NCBI GenBank assembly: GCA_964477735.1
Contig: CAYZFD010000013.1
Coordinates: forward strand, 1 to 37,688
Direction of reading: 5' to 3'
DNA length: 37,688 nucleotides
DNA from: CAYZFD01 sp964477735
Lineage (GTDB): Bacteria > Bacteroidota > Bacteroidia > Flavobacteriales > Flavobacteriaceae
Under the pieces are notes generated by a model. The model had not been told where the DNA came from. It saw nothing but the letters and a program-made list of their open reading frames with translations, and searched no databases. The position numbers and the translations under genes were made by a program. This document shows positions 1 through 7,035 of the stretch, piece by piece (positions within the stretch are counted from its first letter, which is position 1; every line of letters begins with the position of its first letter).

Positions 1-726
1 ACCGAAGGAGAAAATGTGGTTTTATTTGATAAGCACACAAAATTCGTGACAGATTTGTTGGATGCTTCAAACGTAACCTACACAAAAACCGTTACCGCTA
101 CAGGATTGACAATTGAAATGGCTGCAGACACTTACTACGTTGGGTTCCCAACTAGAGCCAATGGAAGAATTAAACCTTACCTGGACACCAATCTATTTGC
201 AAAGCCTGCAGACTGGGTGACCAATAAGAAAAATGAAGGCAAACCCATCTTCCCCTACCTTGTGATGACAGCTGCAGAAAGTCACTTAATGGTGGCAGAA
301 GCTATTGTTAAAGGTTTAGCAAGTGGTGATGCACAAATGCATTATCAAACAGGCTTACGCCACGCCATGAAACTCTGGGAGGTTGCGGATGCCGATATTG
401 ATACCTTCATCGCCAACGAAGCCATGGCACTATTAAATGGCACCAAAGATCAGAATCTAGAGAAAATTTCCTTGCAAAGATGGTTGGTCAACTACACTAA
501 CGGATTTGAGGCATGGGCCATTGTTCGTGACTCAGGCTACCCAAGTGGCTTATATGCTGGGGTTAGTGATGCCGACATCTATACTTTGGGTGACCTAAAC
601 GGAGCCTATCCCCAAAGAATGCGCTACGGTTCAAACACCTATAACACCAACGGAGACAACACCAAAGCAGCCGTGAGTGTTCAGGGTGAAGATGTGCAAG
701 GCACCAAACTATGGTGGGCCAAATAA
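1..726 (+). CDS. SusD/RagB-like outer-membrane lipoprotein, C-terminal part
   Basis: This is the last 241 residues of a SusD-type nutrient-binding lipoprotein; the frame is open from base 1, so the start and lipobox lie outside the window. SusD-like proteins sit on the cell surface and hand glycans or other nutrients to a SusC TonB-dependent transporter. The recognisable pieces are the helical PYLVMTAAESHLMVAEA segment, the W-LVNYTNGFEAWAIVRDSGYP segment and the closing MRY...KLWW motif. They fit the SusD-like_2 subfamily better than classical SusD. A susC partner would be expected upstream. A strong intrinsic terminator follows the stop codon, so this gene ends its operon. The substrate cannot be told from this fragment, though the neighbouring sugar-oxidation genes make a carbohydrate plausible. 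Confidence 0.85.
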   Translation, partial: TEGENVVLFDKHTKFVTDLLDASNVTYTKTVTATGLTIEMAADTYYVGFPTRANGRIKPYLDTNLFAKPADWVTNKKNEGKPIFPYLVMTAAESHLMVAEAIVKGLASGDAQMHYQTGLRHAMKLWEVADADIDTFIANEAMALLNGTKDQNLEKISLQRWLVNYTNGFEAWAIVRDSGYPSGLYAGVSDADIYTLGDLNGAYPQRMRYGSNTYNTNGDNTKAAVSVQGEDVQGTKLWWAK

Positions 727-763
727 AGTAAATCCATTCAAATAAGCCATTCATAATGAAAAG

Positions 764-789
764 ACCTGTGGGCAACTGCAGGTTTTTTT
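764..789 (+). terminator. Rho-independent terminator of the SusD-like operon
   Basis: An 8-bp stem (ACCTGTGG pairing with CTGCAGGT, two G-T wobbles) closes a GCAA tetraloop of the GNRA type and is followed directly by seven T. It lies 37 nt after the SusD-like stop codon. Confidence 0.85.
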
Positions 790-852
790 ATGGCATCAGA
801 AAAACAATTATAAAATCCTTTTAAATGCTTAAACAAAAAAACTTGTAGCATA

Positions 853-882
853 AAAAAACCCCCTGTAAGCAGGAGGTTTTTT
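853..882 (-). terminator. Bidirectional terminator below the 64-residue gene
   Basis: A 13-position stem (A6, CCCCC, TG against CA, GGAGG, T6) with one mismatch closes a TAAG loop. A runs on one side and T runs on the other let it work on both strands. It lies just past the stop of the minus-strand small gene and may also catch readthrough from the SusD-like gene. Confidence 0.8.
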
Positions 883-904
883 AGGTTTTAACTAAGACAG
901 TAAC

Positions 905-1099
905 TTAGGCAGACTTTACGAAAGGCAAACCAGTTTTAGTGTTTTCCACTACTTTTTTACCAGAAGGCAAATCACATGCATTAGAACGCTGATCTTTAGC
1001 GAAATAATAAATGGTTTGGTTTCTACCACCCTTAAGCGTTACATCTTTAGAGTGTAAAAAATAAGTCTTTCCTTTACTGTTTTGAAATGAATAAGCCAT
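905..1099 (-). CDS. Conserved small protein, 64 residues, unknown function
   Basis: A 64-residue protein (MAYSFQNSKGKTYFLHS...) without signal peptide or membrane segment, basic and rich in Lys and aromatic residues. The pattern NSKGKTYFLHSKDVTLKGG, then QTIYYFAKD, then GKKVVEN, then GLPFVK resembles a widespread family of short uncharacterised proteins that I recall from Bacteroidota and cyanobacteria. I know no function for it. It stands alone, with its own downstream terminator and about 115 nt of non-coding sequence upstream, so it is probably a single-gene transcript. The motif conservation and the terminator make it a real gene rather than a chance ORF. Confidence 0.75.
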   Translation of the reverse strand: MAYSFQNSKGKTYFLHSKDVTLKGGRNQTIYYFAKDQRSNACDLPSGKKVVENTKTGLPFVKSA

Positions 1100-1216
1100 A
1101 ATACTTTAATTTTTAGTTGGTGAAATGTACAAAAAAACTTTTAACCTGTACACCTTCGTATAAAAAAAAAGTATAAATGTTAATAAATACGTGGTTTTAG
1201 CCTAAAAAAACAGCCC

Positions 1217-1924
1217 TTAGGTCAACAAATTGCCCTGCTCATCCCAGGCTGCTGGCGTGTTTCGAGTAGATTGGTCGATGCATTTTTCTAGCCATTCCTC
1301 CTCATAAGATAGTCCCATGGCATCTAACACATCGTCGGGAACACCATTCCAAACATTTGGCCTATTGCCCTGATACCCTAGCTCTGCAATGCCCACCTTG
1401 GAAGTGTAATAGCCTGTCATGGTGAGGTTGCGTACCAAAGCAAAAAACTGAATGTTTTGAGGTTGCTCACTCGCCGAAACTCCTTCAAGAGGATAGGCCA
1501 TCTGGTCCATCAGGGTGTGTTGTTGCGAAGGCTCACAATCCACAAATTTTTTACCAAAATTTTCAAGGGCATCTGCATCTAGGCGCATCAAACCTCCTCT
1601 CAGAGGTACTTGAAAATCAGGAACATCCTTGGCCATAAACTCAATCAACTCAGGAACCTCAGCCTCTGCAATAGACCCATGATCGTTAGGTGGGAGTATG
1701 CGATCGGCCAATACCGTAAGCGTATGCATTTCATGTGCATTGAAGAAAGTTTCTTCGAGAAGTTTTAGATCTCGCTCAATTTCGTAATCTTGTTTTCCAT
1801 AATTGAATTTGTTTAGGGCTTCCTGCACCGCTTCAGGCGTTGAATTGGTGAGGCAACTTTCTAAAAGTACGCCCCCTGCCAGGGTTCCTATCATCAAAGA
1901 TTTTATACTTGCTCTTCTGTCCAT
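1217..1924 (-). CDS. Gluconate 2-dehydrogenase subunit 3-like protein (small subunit of GMC dehydrogenase)
   Basis: A 235-residue exported protein of the gluconate-2-dehydrogenase subunit 3 family, the small chaperone or anchor partner of FAD-dependent GMC sugar dehydrogenases. The N-terminus has a twin-arginine signal (DRRASIKSL, then a hydrophobic stretch to about residue 21), with a Cys at 24 that could be lipidated, although the preceding LES is a poor lipobox. The region around residues 65-80 (HEMHTLTVLADRILPPNDHG) is the family hallmark. It starts 3 nt after the stop of the GMC subunit, so the two are translationally coupled. In the family the small subunit carries its folded FAD partner through the Tat system; that role is inferred here. 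It is the last gene of the cluster read from 5832. Confidence 0.85.
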   Translation of the reverse strand: MDRRASIKSLMIGTLAGGVLLESCLTNSTPEAVQEALNKFNYGKQDYEIERDLKLLEETFFNAHEMHTLTVLADRILPPNDHGSIAEAEVPELIEFMAKDVPDFQVPLRGGLMRLDADALENFGKKFVDCEPSQQHTLMDQMAYPLEGVSASEQPQNIQFFALVRNLTMTGYYTSKVGIAELGYQGNRPNVWNGVPDDVLDAMGLSYEEEWLEKCIDQSTRNTPAAWDEQGNLLT

Positions 1925-1927
1925 GGC

Positions 1928-3652
1928 TTATAAGTTTTGTTTTTTAATTTGTTCGATAATGTAGTCTGATGTGCGCCAAGCCAATGCCAATATCGTCCAA
2001 GTTGGGTTTTTATCGGCTTGAGAAACAAAAGGCCCTCCATCTACAACAAAAACGTTTTTGGCATCATGAAGTTGTTCATAGGCGTTCACAACCGAAGTTT
2101 TTGGATTGTTCCCCATCCTGGTTGTGCCCACTTCGTGAATGATGCGACCAGGAGCCGCCAAACCATAATTTTCTGCTTTTGTGGGCTTACTGCCCAAAGG
2201 AATTCCGCCCATGTTGGTGAGCACCTCTTCAAAAGTATCTTGCATGTGTTTGGCTTGTTTAATTTCAAAATCTGACCACTTATAATGAAACCGCAGTACT
2301 GGAATGCCAAACTCATCAACCTTTGTTGGGTCTATTTCGCAGTAGTTGTCTTTTCTAGGCACGGCCTCACCCCTTCCTGACATGCCCACAACGGCACCGT
2401 AATATTTTCGCATATCGTCACGAAGTACTTGGCCGTATCCGCCCACTCTCAACCCAAAATATTCATTGATCCAGTTTACATTAAAGCCCGCACCATAGGA
2501 AGGTTGCCCCATGCCACCCCACACTTCGATGTGGTAGCCTCTTGGAAAGTCTAAATTTTTATTGTCGAGCCACCAGGGAGAATAGACATGCATACCGCCC
2601 ACGCCGTCTTCGTTATAAATTTTTCGATCGAGCAAAGGAGGCAACACAGCCATCCTGTCAGCGCCCGTGGAGTCGTGTAAATATTTGCCTACATGATTAG
2701 AACTATTGCCGAGTCCATTGGGGTGTTGTTTGCTTTTAGAATTCAAAAGAATACGTGCCGAACTACAGGCCGAAGCCGCTAAAACCACCACTTTTCCCCT
2801 AAGCTTATATTCTTGTCTGTCCTCCTTATTGATATAAGAAACCCCTGTTGCTAAACCTTCGTCATTGGTGGTTACATTTTTCACCATGGCATTCACATAC
2901 AAATCGACTTGCCCTTTAGATTTTTGCGCGGGGAAAATGAGACAGGAGCCCGAAGAAAAATCGGCATAAACGGAGCAACTTCTGTTGCATTGACCACAAT
3001 AAAAACAAACGCCTCTTTCACTGTTGATGCGTTTGGTGAGGATTGACAAGCGCGAAGGAATTACATCTACGTTACTTTTTCTGGCTCCTTTGATATAAAA
3101 CAACTCGTGAAGCCTTGGTTTGGGGGCAGGCAAAAAAAAACCGTCAGGGTCGTTATAGCGGTTTTCTTTACTTCCAAAAACGCCTATGAGCTTATCCACT
3201 TTGTCATAATAGGGTTTGATGTCGTCATAGCCTATGGGCCAATCATCACCCAAACCATCAATGCTTTTTCTTTTGAAGTCGTTGGGGCCAAACCGCAATG
3301 AAATTCTACCCCAGTGGTTGGTGCGTCCTCCAAGCATTCTAGAACGATACCAGTCAAATTTGGTGTCGTCTTTGTGCGTATAGGGTTCACCCTGAAGTTC
3401 CCAGCCACCATAAGCCATGTCGAACTCCCCAAATGGGCGAAGCCGATTGCCAGCACCTCTTCGGGGTGATTCCCAAGGGTTTTTTAGCTGGGTCATGGTT
3501 TTAGGATCAGCAGGATCGAAAAATGGTCCCGCTTCCACAACTGCAACGTGATAGCCAGCATCGGCCAACACTTTGGTGGCCATTCCACCGCCAGCACCTG
3601 AACCCACCACTATGATGTCATATTCCTTTGATGAGGTTTTAATTTGAAGCAT
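1928..3652 (-). CDS. GMC-family FAD-dependent sugar dehydrogenase with Fe-S motif
   Basis: A 574-residue GMC oxidoreductase resembling the large subunit of gluconate 2-dehydrogenase and glucoside 3-dehydrogenase. Residues 12-41 form the FAD Rossmann motif (VVGSGAGGG, then VVEAG). The GGRTNHWGRISLRF segment near 109-121 and the C-terminal PTWTILALAWRTSDYI segment are family signatures. C216, C219, C222 and C226 make a CxxCxxCxxxC motif of the kind that binds an Fe-S cluster near FAD in multi-subunit sugar dehydrogenases, so electrons probably leave to a cytochrome rather than to oxygen. It has no signal peptide of its own and would be exported with the adjacent Tat-bearing small subunit. With DUF1080 and Gfo/Idh neighbours, oxidation of a sugar at C3 is the best guess; the substrate is unknown. 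Confidence 0.85.
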   Translation of the reverse strand: MLQIKTSSKEYDIIVVGSGAGGGMATKVLADAGYHVAVVEAGPFFDPADPKTMTQLKNPWESPRRGAGNRLRPFGEFDMAYGGWELQGEPYTHKDDTKFDWYRSRMLGGRTNHWGRISLRFGPNDFKRKSIDGLGDDWPIGYDDIKPYYDKVDKLIGVFGSKENRYNDPDGFFLPAPKPRLHELFYIKGARKSNVDVIPSRLSILTKRINSERGVCFYCGQCNRSCSVYADFSSGSCLIFPAQKSKGQVDLYVNAMVKNVTTNDEGLATGVSYINKEDRQEYKLRGKVVVLAASACSSARILLNSKSKQHPNGLGNSSNHVGKYLHDSTGADRMAVLPPLLDRKIYNEDGVGGMHVYSPWWLDNKNLDFPRGYHIEVWGGMGQPSYGAGFNVNWINEYFGLRVGGYGQVLRDDMRKYYGAVVGMSGRGEAVPRKDNYCEIDPTKVDEFGIPVLRFHYKWSDFEIKQAKHMQDTFEEVLTNMGGIPLGSKPTKAENYGLAAPGRIIHEVGTTRMGNNPKTSVVNAYEQLHDAKNVFVVDGGPFVSQADKNPTWTILALAWRTSDYIIEQIKKQNL

Positions 3653-3653
3653 A

Positions 3654-4370
3654 CTAAAGTTTTTTGATTTTTATATTTCGATATGCAATCACCCCAGGAT
3701 GATCTTGTAAGCACAAATGCCCCGTGGGGTATTTGCCAAAGCCTTTCCAATCGGCAAATTTGCTTTTCGAAACCATCTCCTCCCATTTTTCGCCATGAAG
3801 TGGGAAGCTGTTGATTTTAACGTCATTATGAACAACAACCCCAAGGTTTTCCTCGTGATTGATACGAATATGAAATGAGTTCCATACTCCAGCAGGTTTG
3901 GTAACTAAGGTGTCTGGGGCACGTAAATCATATAAAGCACCAGCAACATAAGGCCTTCTATCGGGCATACCCTGATAAACTGTGGGGTCTAAAACTTGTA
4001 TTTCTGGACCAGTTTCGTAGGGGTGTTCATATTTTTTGTCTTCAGACACGCCCCACATAAAACCACTATTGGCTCCCTCAGAAACTTTCCATTCAAAATA
4101 AACCTCGAAATTGGTGTAGGTGCCGTCGGTAAGCAAACTTTTATCACCTTCACCTTCAGCCAAACTGGAGTTAAAAGTAAGAACACCATTTTCACTAGTC
4201 CAGCCTTTTTTGGTGCCATCATCTTGGAAGATGTGCCAACCTTCAAACCCTGATTGAGGCGACAATAATGCCCAAGAATCGTCTGAATTTTGCTGTTTTT
4301 TGGAGGTGGTTGTTTGACAAGCAACAAGTGTGATAAAAACGAGAAGTGTTAAACTATATTTTAAATTCAT
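3654..4370 (-). CDS. DUF1080 lipoprotein (3-keto-glycoside hydrolase/lyase family)
   Basis: A lipoprotein of about 238 residues with one DUF1080 domain, a concanavalin-like beta-sandwich. I chose the inner Met (MNLKYSLTLL) because it gives a clean signal peptide with lipobox LVAC; the frame extends six codons further to 4388, overlapping the upstream gene. Family landmarks are W-HIFQDDGTKKGW, FEVYFEWKVSEGANSGFMWG, GPEIQVLD and GALYDL. Members have been linked to cleavage of 3-keto-glycosides made by partner dehydrogenases. The gene lies between a Gfo/Idh oxidoreductase and a GMC dehydrogenase, either of which could supply the 3-keto substrate. It is probably anchored in the outer membrane or facing the periplasm. 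Confidence 0.85.
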   Translation of the reverse strand: MNLKYSLTLLVFITLVACQTTTSKKQQNSDDSWALLSPQSGFEGWHIFQDDGTKKGWTSENGVLTFNSSLAEGEGDKSLLTDGTYTNFEVYFEWKVSEGANSGFMWGVSEDKKYEHPYETGPEIQVLDPTVYQGMPDRRPYVAGALYDLRAPDTLVTKPAGVWNSFHIRINHEENLGVVVHNDVKINSFPLHGEKWEEMVSKSKFADWKGFGKYPTGHLCLQDHPGVIAYRNIKIKKL

Positions 4371-4380
4371 GATCCTTGAT

Positions 4381-5832
4381 TTAAACATCTAATGACCAAC
4401 CTGGTCTTCTTGTGCGACCCACAAATTGATTGGCTTCTTCTAGGTTTGTAATGCGCATTTGTTCTCCATCCCACAATAACTTTTTTCTGCCATAATAATC
4501 GTGGCCTCCGTTGGGGTTTTCCTTTCTTAGCAAGTAGCTGCGAATGGCCAGGTTGCCCATCAAAACTGTTTCTGTGAAAGGACCTGCATAGGCTATTGAT
4601 GACGTGAGATTTTGATGTGCCTCACTGCCATAACCTGCCTTACAAGCCTCAATCCACTTCCATGCGTGTTGATATTCAGGCCCAATTTGATTATTGGTAT
4701 CAAAGTAAACGACCTCTTCGCCTGGCAAATAGAGTCGTGGTTCAAGCCCATATACCCCACAAGTGATAATGCCTTTTTCGCCAATCATCATGACGCCATT
4801 AGAGCCATCGGGACCTGCTAGAGGATCATTCTCTGGAATAAGGTCAGGACGGCTGGGTCGAATTCCACCATCCATCCAAATCATTTGAAGTTTGGTTGGA
4901 TTTTTTTCTGTCGCTTCAAAATCTATGGTAACCATGGATGAAGGTGGACATCCTTCAGGGAAATAATCAGCTGACCACATTCTACTATACACAGAGCCAA
5001 TGCTACACTCAACAGCAGTTGGGTAGTGCAAGCCCAATGTCCGATATGGAACATCCATGATGTGGCAACCCATGTCGCCCAGTGCGCCCGTTCCAAAATC
5101 CCACCAACCTCTCCAGTTGAAGGGGTGCAACTCTGAAGTATAGCCTCTTTGAGAGGCTGGTCCGAGCCACAAATCCCAACTTAGAGCATCGGGTTTGGGC
5201 TTAGATCCTGGCTGAGGCATCTCGCCACCCTGTGGCCAAACAGGGCGATTGGTCCAAACATTTACAGTTGAAATCTTACCTATTAAACCTGCATCAACCC
5301 ATTCTTGTATTTTGACCACACCCTTGTTTGAGGCACCTTGATTGCCCATTTGGGTAACAACCTTGTTTCTTGCAGCAGCCTCAGTGAGCATTCTGGCTTC
5401 CTCAATGTTGTGTGTGAGTGGCTTTTGAATGTAGGTATGCAAACCTTGCTCCATTGCCCTATAACCAATCACCCCATGCGTATGGTCGGGTGTTGATATG
5501 GTTACGGCATCAAGATCTTTTTCTTGATCGAGTAATTTTCTAAAATCTAGATAAAAGTTAGCTTTAGGAAAACGATTTCGAGTGTCGGTAACGCCATGGA
5601 TTCCAAAGGGATCCACGTCGCAAAGGGCCACAACCCGTTCACGACCATTCACAGTGGCGTTTACAATATCCGAACTTCCCTTTCCCCCAGCACCGATGGC
5701 GGCCAACAACATTTGATCACTGGGAGGAATGTAGCCATTTCCACCCAAAACATGTCGAGGAACGATATAAAAACCTGCCCCCATGGCAGCTGTTTTTTTG
5801 ATGAAAGAACGACGAGAATTTGATGAACTCAT
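4381..5832 (-). CDS. Tat-exported Gfo/Idh/MocA family oxidoreductase
   Basis: A 483-residue NAD(P)-dependent sugar oxidoreductase of the Gfo/Idh/MocA family. The chosen start (MSSSNSRRSFIKKTAAMG) gives a textbook twin-arginine signal, RRSFIKK followed by a hydrophobic stretch; an upstream in-frame Met at 5871 would bury the signal and lies upstream of the likely promoter. The Rossmann motif AAIGAGGKGSSDIV follows at about residues 43-56, and HTYIQKPLTH near 130 is the usual K-P catalytic-domain motif, with Gln in place of the common Glu. Tat export means it folds with its nucleotide in the cytoplasm first and works with a bound cofactor. It is the first gene of the minus-strand cluster and probably interconverts hydroxyl and keto groups of a sugar or glycoside. 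Confidence 0.88.
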   Translation of the reverse strand: MSSSNSRRSFIKKTAAMGAGFYIVPRHVLGGNGYIPPSDQMLLAAIGAGGKGSSDIVNATVNGRERVVALCDVDPFGIHGVTDTRNRFPKANFYLDFRKLLDQEKDLDAVTISTPDHTHGVIGYRAMEQGLHTYIQKPLTHNIEEARMLTEAAARNKVVTQMGNQGASNKGVVKIQEWVDAGLIGKISTVNVWTNRPVWPQGGEMPQPGSKPKPDALSWDLWLGPASQRGYTSELHPFNWRGWWDFGTGALGDMGCHIMDVPYRTLGLHYPTAVECSIGSVYSRMWSADYFPEGCPPSSMVTIDFEATEKNPTKLQMIWMDGGIRPSRPDLIPENDPLAGPDGSNGVMMIGEKGIITCGVYGLEPRLYLPGEEVVYFDTNNQIGPEYQHAWKWIEACKAGYGSEAHQNLTSSIAYAGPFTETVLMGNLAIRSYLLRKENPNGGHDYYGRKKLLWDGEQMRITNLEEANQFVGRTRRPGWSLDV

Positions 5833-5858
5833 AATGGGGTAGTTTAAAAGTATTTTCT

Positions 5859-5866
5859 CAAATTTA
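5859..5866 (-). promoter_or_regulatory. Bacteroidota -7 box TAAATTTG for the sugar-oxidation cluster
   Basis: Read on the minus strand, TAAATTTG matches the TAnnTTTG consensus exactly, 26 nt upstream of the chosen Gfo/Idh start codon, giving a 5' leader of roughly 20 nt. I find no clear TTG/TTTG -33 element at the usual spacing. Confidence 0.5.
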
Positions 5867-5958
5867 GGCAATTTTATTGTAGAAAAAAATTGTTGGTGGT
5901 GCAGTATATTTTAAAACCGCATCCAAAAAATGTATTTTTTTGTAGTTTAGAGGTCAAC

Positions 5959-6687
5959 ATGTTCACTATGAAACAAAACACCACATTTCTATTTTTCTTT
6001 TTCAGTTTTTTCTTCTTCTGTTGCTACGGACAGCATCTAGAAAACAAAAACATATTGCTTGTTTATGGTGGTTGGGAAGGTCATCAACCTGAAGCTTTTG
6101 CCAAAAGAATGTCGGCTTGGCTTCAGGCACAAGGTGCTTCTGTTTCGGTCACAAACGACTATTCGGTTTATGAAAATGAGGAATCATTAAAAAAAATAGA
6201 TCTCATTTTACAATATGTGACCATGGACAAACTTTCTGAGGCGCAACACAACGGATTAACCAATGCTGTGAAAGCAGGTACAGGAATTGCAGGCTGTCAT
6301 GGAGGATTAGGTGATGCTTTTAGGGAGCAAACAGAATATCAATACATGATTGGAGGGCAGTTTGTGAAGCACCCAGGAGGCTTTGTAAACTATACCGTAA
6401 ACATCACCAACAAAACAGATGAGATCACGAAAGGTGTGCAGGATTTTAGCTTAATATCCGAACAATATTATATGCATGTTGACCCTGCCCTTGAGGTTTT
6501 GGCAACCACACAATTTAGTGGTGAACACGACCCTTGGGTCAAGGGGGTAACCATGCCCGTTTGCTGGAAAAAACAATATGGAAAAGGGAAAGTGTTTTAC
6601 CTTTCAATTGGGCATGCTCCTGAGAATTTTGACATACCTGAGGTATGGACCATCCTCACTAATGGGCTCACGTGGGCCTCTCGATAA
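5959..6687 (+). CDS. Exported ThuA-domain protein
   Basis: A 242-residue protein with a ThuA-like (class I glutamine-amidotransferase-like) domain, a family found in carbohydrate-use clusters and named after trehalose utilisation in rhizobia; no reaction is established for it. The signal peptide is odd: its core is almost pure Phe (FLFFFFSFFFFCC), ending near YGQ, a usual flavobacterial cleavage context. The mature part opens with NILLVYGGWEGHQPEAFAKRM and contains GIAGCHGGLGDAF, the expected domain landmarks. The start at 5959 has AGAGG five bases upstream; 5968 is an alternative. It is divergent from the sugar-oxidation cluster, with which ThuA genes often associate, and 12 nt upstream of the arsenosugar genes, so transcription could run on into them. 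Confidence 0.85.
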   Translation: MFTMKQNTTFLFFFFSFFFFCCYGQHLENKNILLVYGGWEGHQPEAFAKRMSAWLQAQGASVSVTNDYSVYENEESLKKIDLILQYVTMDKLSEAQHNGLTNAVKAGTGIAGCHGGLGDAFREQTEYQYMIGGQFVKHPGGFVNYTVNITNKTDEITKGVQDFSLISEQYYMHVDPALEVLATTQFSGEHDPWVKGVTMPVCWKKQYGKGKVFYLSIGHAPENFDIPEVWTILTNGLTWASR

Positions 6688-6699
6688 TACATTATATAT

Positions 6700-7035
6700 A
6701 TGGAAAAAACATATTACAAACCCGAAGATTTAAAGAAGTTTGGTGAGATCACAAATTGGAGCCCAGATTTAGGCAAAAAGTTTTTCGAATATTACAACAG
6801 TGTTTTTGAAGAAAGTGCACTCACCGCAAGAGAAAAATCACTAATCGCCTTAGCCGTCGCCCACGTGGTGCAATGCCCCTATTGCATTGACGCCTACACC
6901 AAAGATGGATTGCAAAGAGGCATCGAAAAAGATGAAATGATGGAGGCTGTTCACGTTGGTGCAGCCATCAAAAGTGGTGCAGCATTGGTTCACGGCGTTC
7001 AAATGATGAATAAATATGACAAACTCAGCATGTAA
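6700..7035 (+). CDS. AhpD-like, arsenosugar-biosynthesis-associated peroxidase-like protein
   Basis: A 111-residue carboxymuconolactone-decarboxylase/AhpD-fold protein with a thioredoxin-like CxxC site: C59-P-Y-C62, followed by IDAYTKDG. The helical AREKSLIALAVAHVVQCPYC segment is typical of the fold. Members that neighbour arsM and arsS are known as arsenosugar-biosynthesis-associated peroxidase-like proteins; I assign it by this context and by sequence. The CxxC pair could reduce or bind an arsenical intermediate, which is inference. Its stop codon overlaps the arsS start by one base (TAATG), so the two are coupled. No signal peptide, hence cytoplasmic. Confidence 0.85.
   Translation: MEKTYYKPEDLKKFGEITNWSPDLGKKFFEYYNSVFEESALTAREKSLIALAVAHVVQCPYCIDAYTKDGLQRGIEKDEMMEAVHVGAAIKSGAALVHGVQMMNKYDKLSM

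Noticed and set aside
727..1216. tRNA or small RNA in the left intergenic stretch
   Set aside because: Only terminator hairpins and the small gene are seen; no cloverleaf or tRNA motifs.
3989..4327. 112-codon minus-strand frame inside the DUF1080 gene
   Set aside because: Shifted frame of the same strand gene; DUF1080 landmarks are continuous in the other frame, so there is no frameshift.
5890..5958. Upstream ATG of the ThuA gene
   Set aside because: The added 23 residues would stand before an obvious signal peptide.
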